From positions 62,001-126,000 of the forward strand of contig NZ_JAGHMH010000015.1 in assembly GCF_017741935.1 (NCBI RefSeq): 64,000 nucleotides of DNA, in the 5' to 3' direction. Positions 26,591 through 35,683 of the stretch are shown here, one piece after another. Position numbers and translations under genes: made by a program. The DNA is from Rhizobium sp. 16-449-1b (lineage in GTDB: Bacteria > Pseudomonadota > Alphaproteobacteria > Rhizobiales > Rhizobiaceae). A model generated the notes under the pieces. That model was given only the letters and a program-made list of their open reading frames with translations. It was not told the DNA's origin and made no database searches. The number at the start of each line of letters is the position of its first letter. Within the stretch, counting starts at the first letter, position 1.

Positions 26591-28314
26591 TTCTCTGCTC
26601 CCACGTACACGGCTCGAACCTTCTCATTGGCCTGGACTTCCGCGACGCTGCCCTCCGCAAGAAGGCTTCCATTGTGCATCACAAAAACATTGTCGGCGAG
26701 TTGGCGAACTAAGCTCATGTCATGCTCGACGATCACGATGACGCCCGAAAGTCGTTCAGAAGCCCAGCGGATGACCTCGACTATTGCCGAGGTCTCCTCG
26801 GGGGAGAGCCCGGCCGCGGGTTCGTCCAGCAGCAAAAGCCGTGGCTCCGAGAGCAGTGACATCACCAACTCCAGTATCTGTCTCTGTCCGAGGGAGAGCT
26901 CTCCAGCAAGTCGCTGATCATCGCGCAGAAAAGTATGACGTTCGCGCAATTCTTCCAGCAGTGGTGCCGTCCAACTTCTGCTGCTTGGCCGAAAGAGGTC
27001 GAGCCAACTTGCGCGGGATGCCCACAGGGCGATGCAAAGATTGTCTGCAACGGTGAGCGTCGAGAAAACGCTGGGAATCTGGAGTTTTCGGCCGATGCCC
27101 AGGCGCGCGATCCGATGTGATGACATGCCCACCAAATCGCGACCATTAAAGAGTATTTTCCCACTATTTACGGGCATCTCGCCAGTCAAGAGATTGAACG
27201 CTGAGGTCTTCCCGGCTCCGTTTGGCCCGATGAGGCAGCAGATGCCTTTCCGGTCGATCCCGAGCGAAAGGTCCTTTAGGATTTTGAAGCCATTGAACCC
27301 CGCTACGATGCCTTCGATCTTCAGGTCGGGCACTGTGCGCGCTAATTTTGCTTCGGGAGCCATAAGCCGTGGTTTAGATGCGGATCTCGGTAGACACCCT
27401 GCAAGGCGGGTAACCAGTCCGATCAAGCCTGCGGGGAATAGCAGGACCATGACCATGAAAAACAACGCCATAAGGATCTCCCAGAACGAGATCGAGTCAC
27501 GAAGCTGTGCGGTCATCACGCCTATGACGCAGGCTCCTATCACCGGACCCCAAAGACTACCCCGACCGCCTACCGCGGCCCAGATGACGAGGTCGGCCGA
27601 AAGTTGGAACCCAGCTTGCTGCGGGGTAACAAGACCTTGTTGGGGCGCGTAGAGCGCACCGCCTATACCCGCCAGAAGTGCCCCAACGCCGAATGCCATG
27701 GCCTTTAGGAAATTGGCGTTGAAACCGAAGAGGATGACGCGCCGCTCGTTCTGCGCGATCGCACGCCAGAGGACGCCGACCGGAGCGGTGACAAGCCATC
27801 CGCCGATTGCTAACGCGAGGGCGAGCGCGCCGACTGCAAGGTAGTACTGCATATCGTAGTCATCGAGACCGGGGAGGGCAGGAATATCCTTGAGGCCGTT
27901 ATATCCTCCGGTGAGGCGGTCCCAGCTCGTTGCGAGCTGGAACGTCAGCAATGACAGGGCCAAGGTGATCATGGAGAAGTATGGACCGTTTTCGCCACGC
28001 TTGCGGAAAACGGCAAGACCGATAACGAACGCGATTACCGCCGAAAGCAGCGCAGCTCCGATAAGTGTCAGCGACAGCGGAACCCATCCGGTGAAAGTCA
28101 GAAGGCCAAGCCCGGACGCATAGGCGGAGATCCCGAAGAACACCGCCTGGCCAAGCGGAAGGAAGCCTGCCTGGCCCCAGCAGATGCCGACGCCCGTCGC
28201 CGCGCACGCGTACAGTAGATACAGACTGAGTTGGTAGGCCCAGTAGTCGCCGAGAATCGTCGGAACAGAGATAAGTGCCAGAATGGCGAAGACGGAAATG
28301 CTAAGCGCTCGCAT
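26587..28314 (-). CDS. fused LivM permease-LivG ATPase
   Basis: One 575-residue chain combines two usually separate importer parts. Residues 1-about 310 are a LivM-like permease with about eight helices (GICWGQAGFLPLGQAVFFGISAYASG is the family motif). After a short linker (about 315-340), residues about 340-575 are a LivG ATPase with GPNGAGKTS, LSLGQRQILE and LLLDEPAAGL. Start at 28314, because it overlaps the livH stop by 14 bp; the residues before it are Cys/Ser-rich and unlikely. The frame is continuous through the junction, so this is a real fusion, not a missed stop. Confidence 0.88.
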   Translation of the reverse strand: MRALSISVFAILALISVPTILGDYWAYQLSLYLLYACAATGVGICWGQAGFLPLGQAVFFGISAYASGLGLLTFTGWVPLSLTLIGAALLSAVIAFVIGLAVFRKRGENGPYFSMITLALSLLTFQLATSWDRLTGGYNGLKDIPALPGLDDYDMQYYLAVGALALALAIGGWLVTAPVGVLWRAIAQNERRVILFGFNANFLKAMAFGVGALLAGIGGALYAPQQGLVTPQQAGFQLSADLVIWAAVGGRGSLWGPVIGACVIGVMTAQLRDSISFWEILMALFFMVMVLLFPAGLIGLVTRLAGCLPRSASKPRLMAPEAKLARTVPDLKIEGIVAGFNGFKILKDLSLGIDRKGICCLIGPNGAGKTSAFNLLTGEMPVNSGKILFNGRDLVGMSSHRIARLGIGRKLQIPSVFSTLTVADNLCIALWASRASWLDLFRPSSRSWTAPLLEELRERHTFLRDDQRLAGELSLGQRQILELVMSLLSEPRLLLLDEPAAGLSPEETSAIVEVIRWASERLSGVIVIVEHDMSLVRQLADNVFVMHNGSLLAEGSVAEVQANEKVRAVYVGAEK

Positions 28315-29161
28315 AGATACCCCGAGGTTTGAGCCACAGGAACAAGACCGACACGACGAGCACCGAGAAGTATCCGAAGGTGCCATCGGTCAGGGCGGAA
28401 ACCGTGCTATCCAGTCCACCGATCACGGTAGAGCCGAGAAGCACTCCGACGACGCTGCCAAGCCCCCCGATCACCAGAGCGAAGAATGCGCGCAGCACGT
28501 AGTCCAAGCCCATGTATGGCTGGACGGACACGAGCGGCGCGATGGCGACGCCTCCAAGTCCGGCCAGGCAAGTCCCGACGATGAAAGTCTGAGAGGCGAG
28601 CCGGCGGACAGGGATACCCACCGCGTCGGCAAGGTCAGGATTGCTCTCCATGGCACGAATGCGCATTCCGACGTAGCTGCGCGTGAACCAAACGACGAGG
28701 GATATGAGGATTGCGACGCTGGCGGCTATCAGAACCAGCCGATAGGTCGGATAGCTGTCCCCGGCAATGCTTATCGTACCCGGAAGAGGAACGGTCACGC
28801 TCTTGTAGCCTAGACCGAATACGGCCTCCGCGACCTTGCGTAGCAGGAGCCCAAGACCCCAGGTCGCTATCAACGTGTCGAAGGGGCGTTTGTACAAAGG
28901 CCGGATGAGCCATCGCTCGACCGCAAATCCCAAGACCCCGCAGATCAGCATCGTGAGCGGTATAGCGGTGACGAAAGGCAGCCCAGCCGTCTCCACGAGA
29001 TAGGCGCTGTACGCGCCCATCATGATGAATTCGCCGTGTGCCAAGTTAAGAACGCCCAGAAGTCCAAAAATGACAGCAAGACCCAGGACGAGCACCGCAA
29101 GGGTGCTCACCTCGTAGAGTACGTTGAGAAAGGGGACTATGGAAAGGGTCGCCATGTCCAT
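28301..29161 (-). CDS. LivH-like ABC transporter permease
   Basis: A 286-residue inner-membrane permease with about eight helices. The family motif GVLNLAHGEFIMMGAYSAY lies near residue 38, and the C-terminal VIGGLGSVVGVLLGSTVIGGLDS is also present. It forms the transmembrane channel with the LivM part of the fused protein. It follows the binding-protein gene after one base and overlaps the next gene, so the operon order is binding protein-LivH-LivM/LivG-LivF. Confidence 0.9.
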   Translation of the reverse strand: MDMATLSIVPFLNVLYEVSTLAVLVLGLAVIFGLLGVLNLAHGEFIMMGAYSAYLVETAGLPFVTAIPLTMLICGVLGFAVERWLIRPLYKRPFDTLIATWGLGLLLRKVAEAVFGLGYKSVTVPLPGTISIAGDSYPTYRLVLIAASVAILISLVVWFTRSYVGMRIRAMESNPDLADAVGIPVRRLASQTFIVGTCLAGLGGVAIAPLVSVQPYMGLDYVLRAFFALVIGGLGSVVGVLLGSTVIGGLDSTVSALTDGTFGYFSVLVVSVLFLWLKPRGIYASA

Positions 29162-29162
29162 C

Positions 29163-30356
29163 TCACGCCGGGCAGACGTCGGCGGCCGCGACGTTGTCGA
29201 AGGCTTTAACCAGCTCGAACTTCCCGCCCTTGCACGTCGTTAGATACATGGTCTTGTCGACTCGGCGGCTTCTCATGACCTGGCCACTCGCCGCGCCTTC
29301 GAACGTCAAGCCTTCTGAGGCGGCCATCAACTGGGCGGACTTCATTCCGTCCGCCCGCTTCGCAAGGGCAGCCAGGAAGTTCACGCCAACATACGTATCG
29401 ACGCCGATGTTGCTAAGCTGGGGAGCTGTGCCGCCGTTGAACTTCGCCTCGTACGCTGCCTTGAACTTCAGGTTTTCCGGCGTATCGAGGTCCGCGAAAT
29501 AGGACATGCAGGAGAACATGTTGTCGCTGTTCTCCGCACCGATGCCCTTCAGGGTGTTTTCTTCAAGCAGATAACCGATACGCATGATGTCGTGGGACAA
29601 GCCGAAGCCGCCGAAGGTGCGGTTGAAGTTCACATTGTCGCTTCCCACCAAGGTGCTGACGACGAGATCCGCCTTCGCCGTCTTGATACGCCCGAGCACG
29701 TCTTCGAAGCGGTTCGCTGCGCCTAACGGAACGTACTCGTTGCCGACGACTTCCCCGGCATTGGCTTGCACCACCCCTACTGCGAAGTCGTTCAACTTCC
29801 GCGGCCAGACATAGTCGTTACCGATGAGGAAGATGCGTTTCGCCCCACGCTCTTTCATCAGGTAGGTAAGCGATGGCTTGATCTGCTCTGCGGGGGTATC
29901 GCCGATGACATAGGTGTTTGGCGCACAGACCCCGCCCTCGAAAACCGGGGTGAAGATAAAGGGCACCTTCCCCTTGATCGCACCGATGAGGGCCTCCCGC
30001 GAGGAGCTGTCGCACGACCCAATGATTGCATCCACACGGTCGTTCAAGATCAGCTTGACCGCCGATCGTGCGGTGTCGGCCGCCGGACCGCCCGCGTCGG
30101 CCACAATCAGCTGCACCTGACGCCCGAGGATGCCTCCGGATTTGTTGACGGCGTCGACAGCGAGTTCGGTCGTCGCCTTCCCGGTCGGCCCGAACAGGGC
30201 AGCTGGGCCGCTTAGCGGAATGAAAAGCCCGATCTTGAAAGGTGTCTCTGATGCGAAGGCCTTACCCGGAGAGCGTGCAAGCGCGGTCGCGGCGATCCCT
30301 GAAAACATCGTGGCCAGTGTCTGCCTGCGAGTGAAGGTCAAATTGAACTTGGACAT
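29163..30356 (-). CDS. periplasmic substrate-binding protein of amide/branched-chain type
   Basis: A 397-residue binding protein starting at MSKFNLTFTRRQTLATMF. The twin-arginine motif (TRRQTLA) followed by a hydrophobic stretch and ALARSPGKAFA suggests Tat export. The mature part has the type I periplasmic fold (FKIGLFIPLSGPAALFGPTGKATTELAVDAVNKSGGILGRQVQLIVADAGG). The C-terminal LTTCKGGKFELVKAF is seen in urea/short-chain-amide binding relatives (UrtA/FmdD group). It sets the specificity of the importer; an amide is the best guess from context. Confidence 0.88.
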   Translation of the reverse strand: MSKFNLTFTRRQTLATMFSGIAATALARSPGKAFASETPFKIGLFIPLSGPAALFGPTGKATTELAVDAVNKSGGILGRQVQLIVADAGGPAADTARSAVKLILNDRVDAIIGSCDSSSREALIGAIKGKVPFIFTPVFEGGVCAPNTYVIGDTPAEQIKPSLTYLMKERGAKRIFLIGNDYVWPRKLNDFAVGVVQANAGEVVGNEYVPLGAANRFEDVLGRIKTAKADLVVSTLVGSDNVNFNRTFGGFGLSHDIMRIGYLLEENTLKGIGAENSDNMFSCMSYFADLDTPENLKFKAAYEAKFNGGTAPQLSNIGVDTYVGVNFLAALAKRADGMKSAQLMAASEGLTFEGAASGQVMRSRRVDKTMYLTTCKGGKFELVKAFDNVAAADVCPA

Positions 30357-30513
30357 GGAATTCCCCTCGAATGACATCGAAATGCCGCCGTTCTTGTTTT
30401 CGGCTTCGCATCGAAACTACTGGCCTGGTCGAGGAGCGGTATCGGTACTTTTGTCGAGGGCGCCGCCGAAAACCTTCGCTAGTCTCAACCCAATCGAAAA
30501 CATCGCGATAGGT

Positions 30514-31308
30514 ATGATAATAGTGGCCGGCTCAGGAAAAAGTTCGTTCTACGTGGCGTTGGGTAGTTCTTATGCGGCCGGTCCAGGGCTTGGCCCACGT
30601 GTCCCTGGCAGCCCATTTATCTCTCAGCGTACGATCGGCAGCTACCCTGAGCTACTTGCGCGCCTCCTTGACGTGCCGACATTCCGGAACGTGAGGTCAT
30701 CAGGCTCGACGGTACGCCAGGTCCTGCAGGGAGGCCAATTCTATCTGGGACCACAGGTCGACGCACTTGGTGCCGCGACCCGGCTCGTGACATTGACAGC
30801 GGGTGGGAACGATGTCCGATACATCGGAGATATGACGTCAATGGCCTATCGGAACCGCGGAGGCCTGATTGGAGCGGCTCTCGATCTGTTCCGGAAGGAC
30901 ATTAAATCAGCCGAGCAACGGGATTTCGATCGCCTTGCATCAGACCTCCGAGCCACTTTGTTAGAAATAAAGCGGCGCTCGGCTCATGCCAGAACCGTCG
31001 TTGTCACCTACCCACAATTGCTGCCACCAGTCGGATCTTGCGTTGATGTCGGCTTAACGGAAGACCAGGTTAAATTGATGCGTTCCGTCGGCGAAAGGTT
31101 GGCTCGGGTCACCCGTGAAGTCGCCACTGGCGAAGGGGCGACCGTGGTGGACATGGCATCCCTCTCATCCGGTCATCACGCCTGTAGCAAAGAGCCCTGG
31201 ATCAATGGCTTCAAGCCGAACAAGGCGGGTTCATTTCACCCGAACGAAGCTGGGGCCAAAGCGACCGCCTTAGCTGTTGCGAATGTTGTTCGCGGACGAG
31301 TTCAGTAG
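30514..31308 (+). CDS. SGNH/GDSL hydrolase
   Basis: An esterase/lipase-like protein of the SGNH superfamily. Block I reads YVALGSSYAAGPGLGP (Ser nucleophile, with the usual Asp of GDS replaced by Ser). GGNDVRYIG provides the Asn of block III and SFHPNEAGAKATA the catalytic His near the C terminus. ATG 30514 gives 264 residues; the frame is open upstream but that part is antisense to the binding-protein gene. No signal peptide is obvious from this start. Convergent and overlapping by 39 bp with the MetX-like gene. Confidence 0.8.
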   Translation: MIIVAGSGKSSFYVALGSSYAAGPGLGPRVPGSPFISQRTIGSYPELLARLLDVPTFRNVRSSGSTVRQVLQGGQFYLGPQVDALGAATRLVTLTAGGNDVRYIGDMTSMAYRNRGGLIGAALDLFRKDIKSAEQRDFDRLASDLRATLLEIKRRSAHARTVVVTYPQLLPPVGSCVDVGLTEDQVKLMRSVGERLARVTREVATGEGATVVDMASLSSGHHACSKEPWINGFKPNKAGSFHPNEAGAKATALAVANVVRGRVQ

Positions 31309-32307
31309 GCGTCCGATCGCACGGTCGATGTAATCCACGTCCGCCGGATTGATTCCAGCTCCGGCGGCATGGCCCCATATAGATGGAATGACGTCAAGTT
31401 CGGCATTTCGCATCGATGCGACTTCAATTTCGCTGTCTTCAGGCGGAAAATAGAGATCGGTGCGGCAAGGCATCACCAGAGCGCTCGCAGTGATGCTGGC
31501 CAACGCTTTGGGAAGGTTCCCGCGATATTTCGGATTGTTACATATGTCGGCCGCCTGCCAAGTCGATAGCATCGCCAGGATATCGTTGGCATCCACGTTC
31601 ACAAACAACTGCTCCCAGAAGCCCTCGAAAAATGCATCGAACGTGGGGAATCCAAGCGCGCTGATATCGAGTTGCTCCCGGTAGAATGCCTGCGAGAGAG
31701 CCCAGCCCGCATAAACCCGACTCATCGCTCGCAGTCCGACAAGCGGTCGCTCATGGTACTGCCCGCAATTGAAATCAGCGTCAGCAGTAAGCGCCGCCTT
31801 GACTCCCTCGAGAAAGACTAAGTTGTGCCTGGAGGTCTTTGCGGAACCACAAAGCGCAGCCAGGCGGGCGACCATATTCGGGTAGTACGATGCCCACTCG
31901 TAGGCCTGCTGTGCCCCCATCGACCAGCCTATCGCCAAGGCAAGATGGTCGATGCCGAAATGGCCAGAGACAAGCTGATGCTGTAGTCGAACATTGTCGT
32001 TGATTGTGGTCTTCGGAAATCCACTCTTTGCCAATGGTGCAGGCATGTTGCTTGGAGAACTCGAGAGACCATTGCCAAGCATGTTGGGAACGATGATGAA
32101 GTATTTGTCCGGATCAAGTGCCCTCCTGCTTCCGATAAGCCATTCGTTCCCGCGGTGCTGACCACAGAACCAGGTCGGGAAAACGATCGCGTTGTCTTTG
32201 TACTTGTTCAGGCGGCCATAGGTTTTATAGGCCAGGTATGCATCAGGAAGAACCAACCCACTTTGTAGGGCGAAGTCCCGGACGTGAAGGATGGAATGAT
32301 CGAGCAT
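31270..32307 (-). CDS. MetX-like alpha/beta-fold acyltransferase or hydrolase
   Basis: A 345-residue protein resembling homoserine O-acetyltransferase. The early part (AYLAYKTYGRLNKYKDNAIVFPTWFCG) and nucleophile S129 in IGWSMGAQQAYEWASYYP are typical, followed by PCRTDLYFPPEDSE (acid) and IWGHAAGAGINPADV (His). The family also contains plain hydrolases, and the substrate-pocket residues deviate from housekeeping MetX, so a role in methionine synthesis is uncertain. It is alone on its strand with a 230-bp upstream region. Confidence 0.78.
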   Translation of the reverse strand: MLDHSILHVRDFALQSGLVLPDAYLAYKTYGRLNKYKDNAIVFPTWFCGQHRGNEWLIGSRRALDPDKYFIIVPNMLGNGLSSSPSNMPAPLAKSGFPKTTINDNVRLQHQLVSGHFGIDHLALAIGWSMGAQQAYEWASYYPNMVARLAALCGSAKTSRHNLVFLEGVKAALTADADFNCGQYHERPLVGLRAMSRVYAGWALSQAFYREQLDISALGFPTFDAFFEGFWEQLFVNVDANDILAMLSTWQAADICNNPKYRGNLPKALASITASALVMPCRTDLYFPPEDSEIEVASMRNAELDVIPSIWGHAAGAGINPADVDYIDRAIGRLLNSSANNIRNS

Positions 32308-32550
32308 GGCGGGCCTGTTAGTCGGGGTATGGAAATTAACGAAGCCGGATGTAAAAACTTGCTCGCTAGCTCGGCAATCGGCAAAAATGTGGAGCCGATA
32401 GAAGCTGTATCTCCGCCTATCGGATGGCGAAATCGCGCCAATCTCTGCACTCGATGATTAACCTTATAAAGCGTACAGTGATCCGACAAAATATCACAGG
32501 GACTCGGGCTCAAAAGACATTAACGCTTCTCCCCGGTGCGGCTAATCGGT
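32308..32550. promoter_or_regulatory. upstream region of the MetX-like gene
   Basis: About 240 bp without a gene. A small inverted repeat (GGCGAAATCGCGCC, 32425-32438) is present. I looked for the SAM-II riboswitch that often precedes alphaproteobacterial met genes and did not find its conserved core. Confidence 0.3.
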
Positions 32551-32889
32551 ACCTGCGTGACGGCCAGTCACAATGCGCTGCCGATCCTGGAGCAACTTGG
32601 CGTACGAGAGATGATCCCAGCTGGAAATGGTGTCGCGGTAGATGGTAATCTCTATACCGCAGGGCCGGGCGTGGGCAGCTTCGAGGCCGCTTTTCTCGTT
32701 GCGGAGGCAGCATTCGGGCGCAATGCCGCTCAACTAGCTGAGGTCATTATAGAATACGATCCCCCACCGATCTACGGCATGGGCGTTCCCTCCAAGGCAG
32801 ATCCAGCTCTAGTTTCGCAGTTCGAGGCCATCATGGAGCCGCTGGTAGTCGATTACAGCAGGGGAGCGGTCAGCAGCTTCAGGGCCTGA
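32551..32889 (+). pseudogene. DJ-1/PfpI family remnant, 3' part, second copy
   Basis: Translation CVTASHNALPILEQLGVREMIPAGNGVAVDGNLYTAGPGVGSFEAAFLV... is almost identical in protein to the 3' half of the gene at 18162. The DNA differs at many third codon positions. The 5' half with the nucleophile cysteine is missing. Most differences are silent, so the two copies diverged under selection before this one was truncated. Confidence 0.8.
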
Positions 32890-33089
32890 TCGAGCTCGTG
32901 CACTGCTGGTCTTGGTCGATAGTCGCGTCCGGCGGACCTGTCACTTGGAAGGCAAGAGGCACATGTCGCTTGCGCCTGTGGGGTGCCGTTGATTTACCGG
33001 ACGGTCTGGCGATTAAAAGCCGGAAACGATCGGCGTGTCTTTCACGTTACGAAAAAGCAACTCGTCAGTCGCGGTTGGGGAGGAATGTA

Positions 33090-33262
33090 TCTGTGCTAGC
33101 TCCCCGTGCAATTGTCGACAAGCTCGCCTCGAATACGGAAGCCAATGCTTTCGCCCCTATCTTCGGTCCCAGCAAGCGGCCTCGCCCATATACGCGCCCG
33201 CCGGACGCGCTTCATTATGGCCCGATCGCAGAACAAGGACGGAGTTCTCTATGCGGGACTGC
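33090..33262 (+). pseudogene. nitrilase remnant, second copy
   Basis: Translations in shifting frames (VLAPRAIVDKLAS-TEA, then YAPAGRA-) align with FVLAPCAIIDAG-DKLATSSEKA and [25 protein letters not shown] of the nitrilase at 16992, with matching DNA in between. Several indels have destroyed the frame. With the DJ-1 remnant just upstream, this is a second, inverted-order trace of the nitrilase/DJ-1 pair. Confidence 0.6.
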
Positions 33263-33478
33263 GTCGTAAATGAGATTTCAAGCTGAGCGAGCCGGCTCAT
33301 CCGCTTGCCTTCGATAGCCACTCACTGAGTCAGAATAGCGATGCGCTTACCCGAACCGGCTGCTATGGCCCCGGCCAAATCTGAATAGCAAGCTATGCGT
33401 TCCATAATTACTATTATACCGCTTTTGGTAAGCTATTGAATAATATATAAATTATAGGAATTTTCGCCCGTTTGACAG

Positions 33479-33712
33479 CTATTCATCGACAGCGTTCGTT
33501 TCTTGATGGTTGAAACTGATGCCAAGCTGTGTTCGCGCACTCTTGACCAAATCCTCGGCGTCGCGAAGCCCCTCCTTTGAAAGTCGCATAAGGAGGGTTG
33601 CGATCTGCAAGACAGATTGCCTGTCGCGCTCGACGCCAAGTTCCCGACAAAGGGATTTCAATGCGGCATTAACTGCCGACACATTTGACCATTCCTGCAT
33701 CTCGGGCTCCAA
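33479..33712 (-). CDS. small hypothetical protein (77 aa)
   Basis: MEPEMQEWSNVSAVNAALKSLCRELGVERDRQSVLQIATLLMRLSKEGLRDAEDLVKSA is an all-helical, charged sequence with coding-like composition. It shares a pattern with the 3' part of the protein at 13489. No known family or motif. An AT-rich stretch lies downstream on its own strand (33420-33460). Confidence 0.5.
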   Translation of the reverse strand: MEPEMQEWSNVSAVNAALKSLCRELGVERDRQSVLQIATLLMRLSKEGLRDAEDLVKSARTQLGISFNHQETNAVDE

Positions 33713-34007
33713 CCTGGGTACGATCAGCGTACAAACCGTTTCAACATCTGTCTCAATTGGGCATTCTGGAGCTCAAACTTTTGCCACCAAGCACATGCCG
33801 GATTGCTCCCAGTGGGCGATCGTATCGGCCGATTTCGGGATCGCAAACGATCGCGGCGACAAATTACGTCTCCTATCTTGAGTTCGAAAGTCCCAATGAC
33901 AAAGATTTATTCCTCCGCAATCTCGGCGGCAAGATCATTCTATCGCAGCTGTCCGATGCCAGCTAATCGCCAGAGTACCGCACCCCTGCGCAAAAGGCTG
34001 CGCAATT

Positions 34008-34340
34008 CAATAAAGGCACTACCGGCAACGCGAAAGGCCGCACGCCGATTCCCGCCGATGTGAAGGAAGTCGAAAAGGCTCACACATGACCGCCGTCTAA
34101 CCTCGTGGATGAGATGAAGCACGGCAAGAACGGCGCGAGCCGTGTAACTGCGGCAACTGCTATCCTGAACCGTGCCTGGGGTGCGCCGAAGCAGACCGCC
34201 GACGTCAACGTGAACCACAACAGGATTCGTCCGCGATGCTCGACGCGCTCGACAGCTGGAACAAGGCCAAGGAGATTGGCAATTCGGAAACGGTCCAGGT
34301 GATCGAGGCCACGGTAATTGAAGCAGATAAGATCGACTGA
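34008..34340 (+). pseudogene. phage small-terminase-like (DUF5681-type) remnant
   Basis: In one frame KGTTGNAKGRTPIPADVKEVEKAHT, then a TGA, PPSNLVDEMKHGKNGASRVTAATAILNRAWGAPKQTADVNVNHN. After a frameshift it reads MLDALDSWNKAKEIGNSETVQVIEATVIEADKID to TGA 34340. The GNPKGR...ASRVSAATAILNRAWGKP pattern is that of phage small-terminase/DUF5681 proteins. Stop and frameshift make it a relic, the only clear phage trace here. Confidence 0.6.
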
Positions 34341-34458
34341 GCGTAGCCAGCTGGACGCAACGTTGAAGGGTCTCCGTTTCGAGCGGCTGGCTTGCAACGC
34401 ACCGCCCGACTACGCCCAGCTGGCTCAATGCCGGTCCAGACCCGGCATCTACTTGCGG

Positions 34459-34659
34459 CTAGGAATGCAGCCGCTGATCAAGATCAAAAATTAGTCTTTC
34501 TGGATCGCACTTGTTCTGCACTAGCTCCAACGCCGTGGTGATTGTCCGCCTGCCCTGCGGGCTGTGCAAGTCATAACCGTGGTCGCCACAATATTTGTGA
34601 ACGGCAGCGATAACAGCGGATACGTCTTCGTCGGATAGGCTCATCAGTGATTGAAGCAT
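34459..34659 (-). CDS. small hypothetical protein, member 1 of a local pair
   Basis: A 66-residue protein MLQSLMSLSDEDVSAVIAAVHKYCGDHGYDLHSPQGRRTITTALELVQ. It is a clear paralogue of the product at 35092 (MSLISLSDDHIESVTAAVREWCALTQCDIDSEGGRRAITISVDLIQ), with GTAGGAGG 4 bases before the ATG. Mixed helix content and a conserved -GRR-IT- motif; function unknown. A 64-nt hairpin element lies about 180 bp upstream. Confidence 0.65.
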   Translation of the reverse strand: MLQSLMSLSDEDVSAVIAAVHKYCGDHGYDLHSPQGRRTITTALELVQNKCDPERLIFDLDQRLHS

Positions 34660-34841
34660 GTCGTCTACCTCCTACAAACGACGGAGCGCCAGCAGATTAA
34701 AGCCGTTAGGCATTCAAGATATCGGTTTGTGGGCTCCATATCGAACCTGGGGACATATTAAGCAAACCTTATATATCTGCGCAAGATCTTCCGTGACTGG
34801 CCTGGACGATTCTCATGTGGAGATAGACGGAAGGTTGGGGA

Positions 34842-34905
34842 GCTGACTGAATGACGTGGTGTGCAACGCTCGGGTTCGGGGTCCAAGACTTGTCACTCAG
34901 CCAGC
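34842..34905 (-). repeat. hairpin element A (about 64 nt)
   Basis: Outer arms GCTGGCTGAGTGAC and GTCATTCAGTCAGC (minus strand) pair fully if G-U pairs are allowed; on the plus strand the same positions become A-C mismatches. This favours a minus-strand RNA. It matches element B along its whole length (core AACCCGAGCGTTGCACACCA). Confidence 0.65.
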
Positions 34906-34958
34906 ACGTGCATTATCTTTCACACATATAGGAATTGCAATCCATCTATATAGATATC

Positions 34959-35147
34959 TCAATGTTCTGAACGCTTGGTCTGGACGCCCTTCTCGGCTTC
35001 TACCCGTTCACGGGCCTCACGCAATCGAGCAGTCTTTGCTGCACGAGCCGCAGTTTGTTGTTCAATGATAGCGCGAGCCACGCTGTCGGTTTCAGCAGCT
35101 AGTTTGCGGCGTTCTTCCTGGCTTATCGATTGGCGTATCAGTCCCAC
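34959..35147 (-). CDS. small basic coiled-coil hypothetical protein
   Basis: Start set at the GTG 35147 with GGAG 7 bases upstream: MGLIRQSISQEERRKLAAETDSVARAIIEQQTAARAAKTARLREARERVEAEKG, 62 residues. A single long charged helix, probably a coiled coil. Overlaps the 3' end of the neighbouring upstream gene by 56 bp in another frame, so the two are likely coupled. Confidence 0.5.
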   Translation of the reverse strand: MGLIRQSISQEERRKLAAETDSVARAIIEQQTAARAAKTARLREARERVEAEKGVQTKRSEH

Positions 35148-35367
35148 TGAATATCTCCGGTCTTGTGTCAAACGGTCCAAGCTCCTTGATCAGTTGATCA
35201 AGGAGCGGTTCATGTGGATTTGTTTGGATTAGATCGACGCTAATCGTGATCGCACGACGGCCTCCTTCGGAGTCGATGTCACATTGGGTCAATGCGCACC
35301 ACTCGCGAACGGCAGCAGTCACGGATTCGATATGGTCGTCAGACAATGAGATAAGGGACATCAACAT
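35092..35367 (-). CDS. small hypothetical protein, member 2 of a local pair
   Basis: A 91-residue paralogue of the gene at 34459. The first 66 residues align (SLSDDHIESV-AAVREWC-...-GGRRAITISVDLIQ); the tail (FDTRPEIFSGTDTPIDKPGRTPQTSC) is extra and overlaps the next small gene. The start ATG at 35367 has GGAGGAGC upstream. Hairpin element B lies about 170 bp upstream, in the same relative place as element A for member 1. Confidence 0.6.
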   Translation of the reverse strand: MLMSLISLSDDHIESVTAAVREWCALTQCDIDSEGGRRAITISVDLIQTNPHEPLLDQLIKELGPFDTRPEIFSGTDTPIDKPGRTPQTSC

Positions 35368-35534
35368 GGACGTTGCTCCTCCGGTAGATCGGCAAGAGCA
35401 AGTAGGAACTCTCAAGCGGCCACCGCCACTACAATTCCGAGGCCGATGAAAGTTTGTGTACTCGCATTCTCTGGAATAGGAACCCCGATCCATAATGATT
35501 CGAACTTTCCCAAATCTCAAAAGTCATACAATGG

Positions 35535-35599
35535 GCTGACTGGATGATGTGATGTGTAAGCGCTTTGGGTTTAGGACCAATACGGGTCACCCAGCCAGC
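35535..35599 (-). repeat. hairpin element B (about 65 nt)
   Basis: Minus-strand arms GCTGGCTGGGTGA and TCATCCAGTCAGC; same G-U pair positions as element A and roughly 75% identical to it by eye, including AACCCAAAGCGCTTACACAT. Preceded on the minus strand by an AT-rich, promoter-like stretch (35603-35650). Confidence 0.65.
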
Positions 35600-35683
35600 G
35601 AGAAAATTGTAAGCCTCACATTAACGAATATCAATATTCGAATATATTGTGTACGGTGTCGTTCAAACGCGTCTGGAGATGGT

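Noticed and set aside
32308..32540. SAM-II riboswitch upstream of the MetX-like gene
   Set aside because: The conserved pseudoknot core could not be found on the minus strand.
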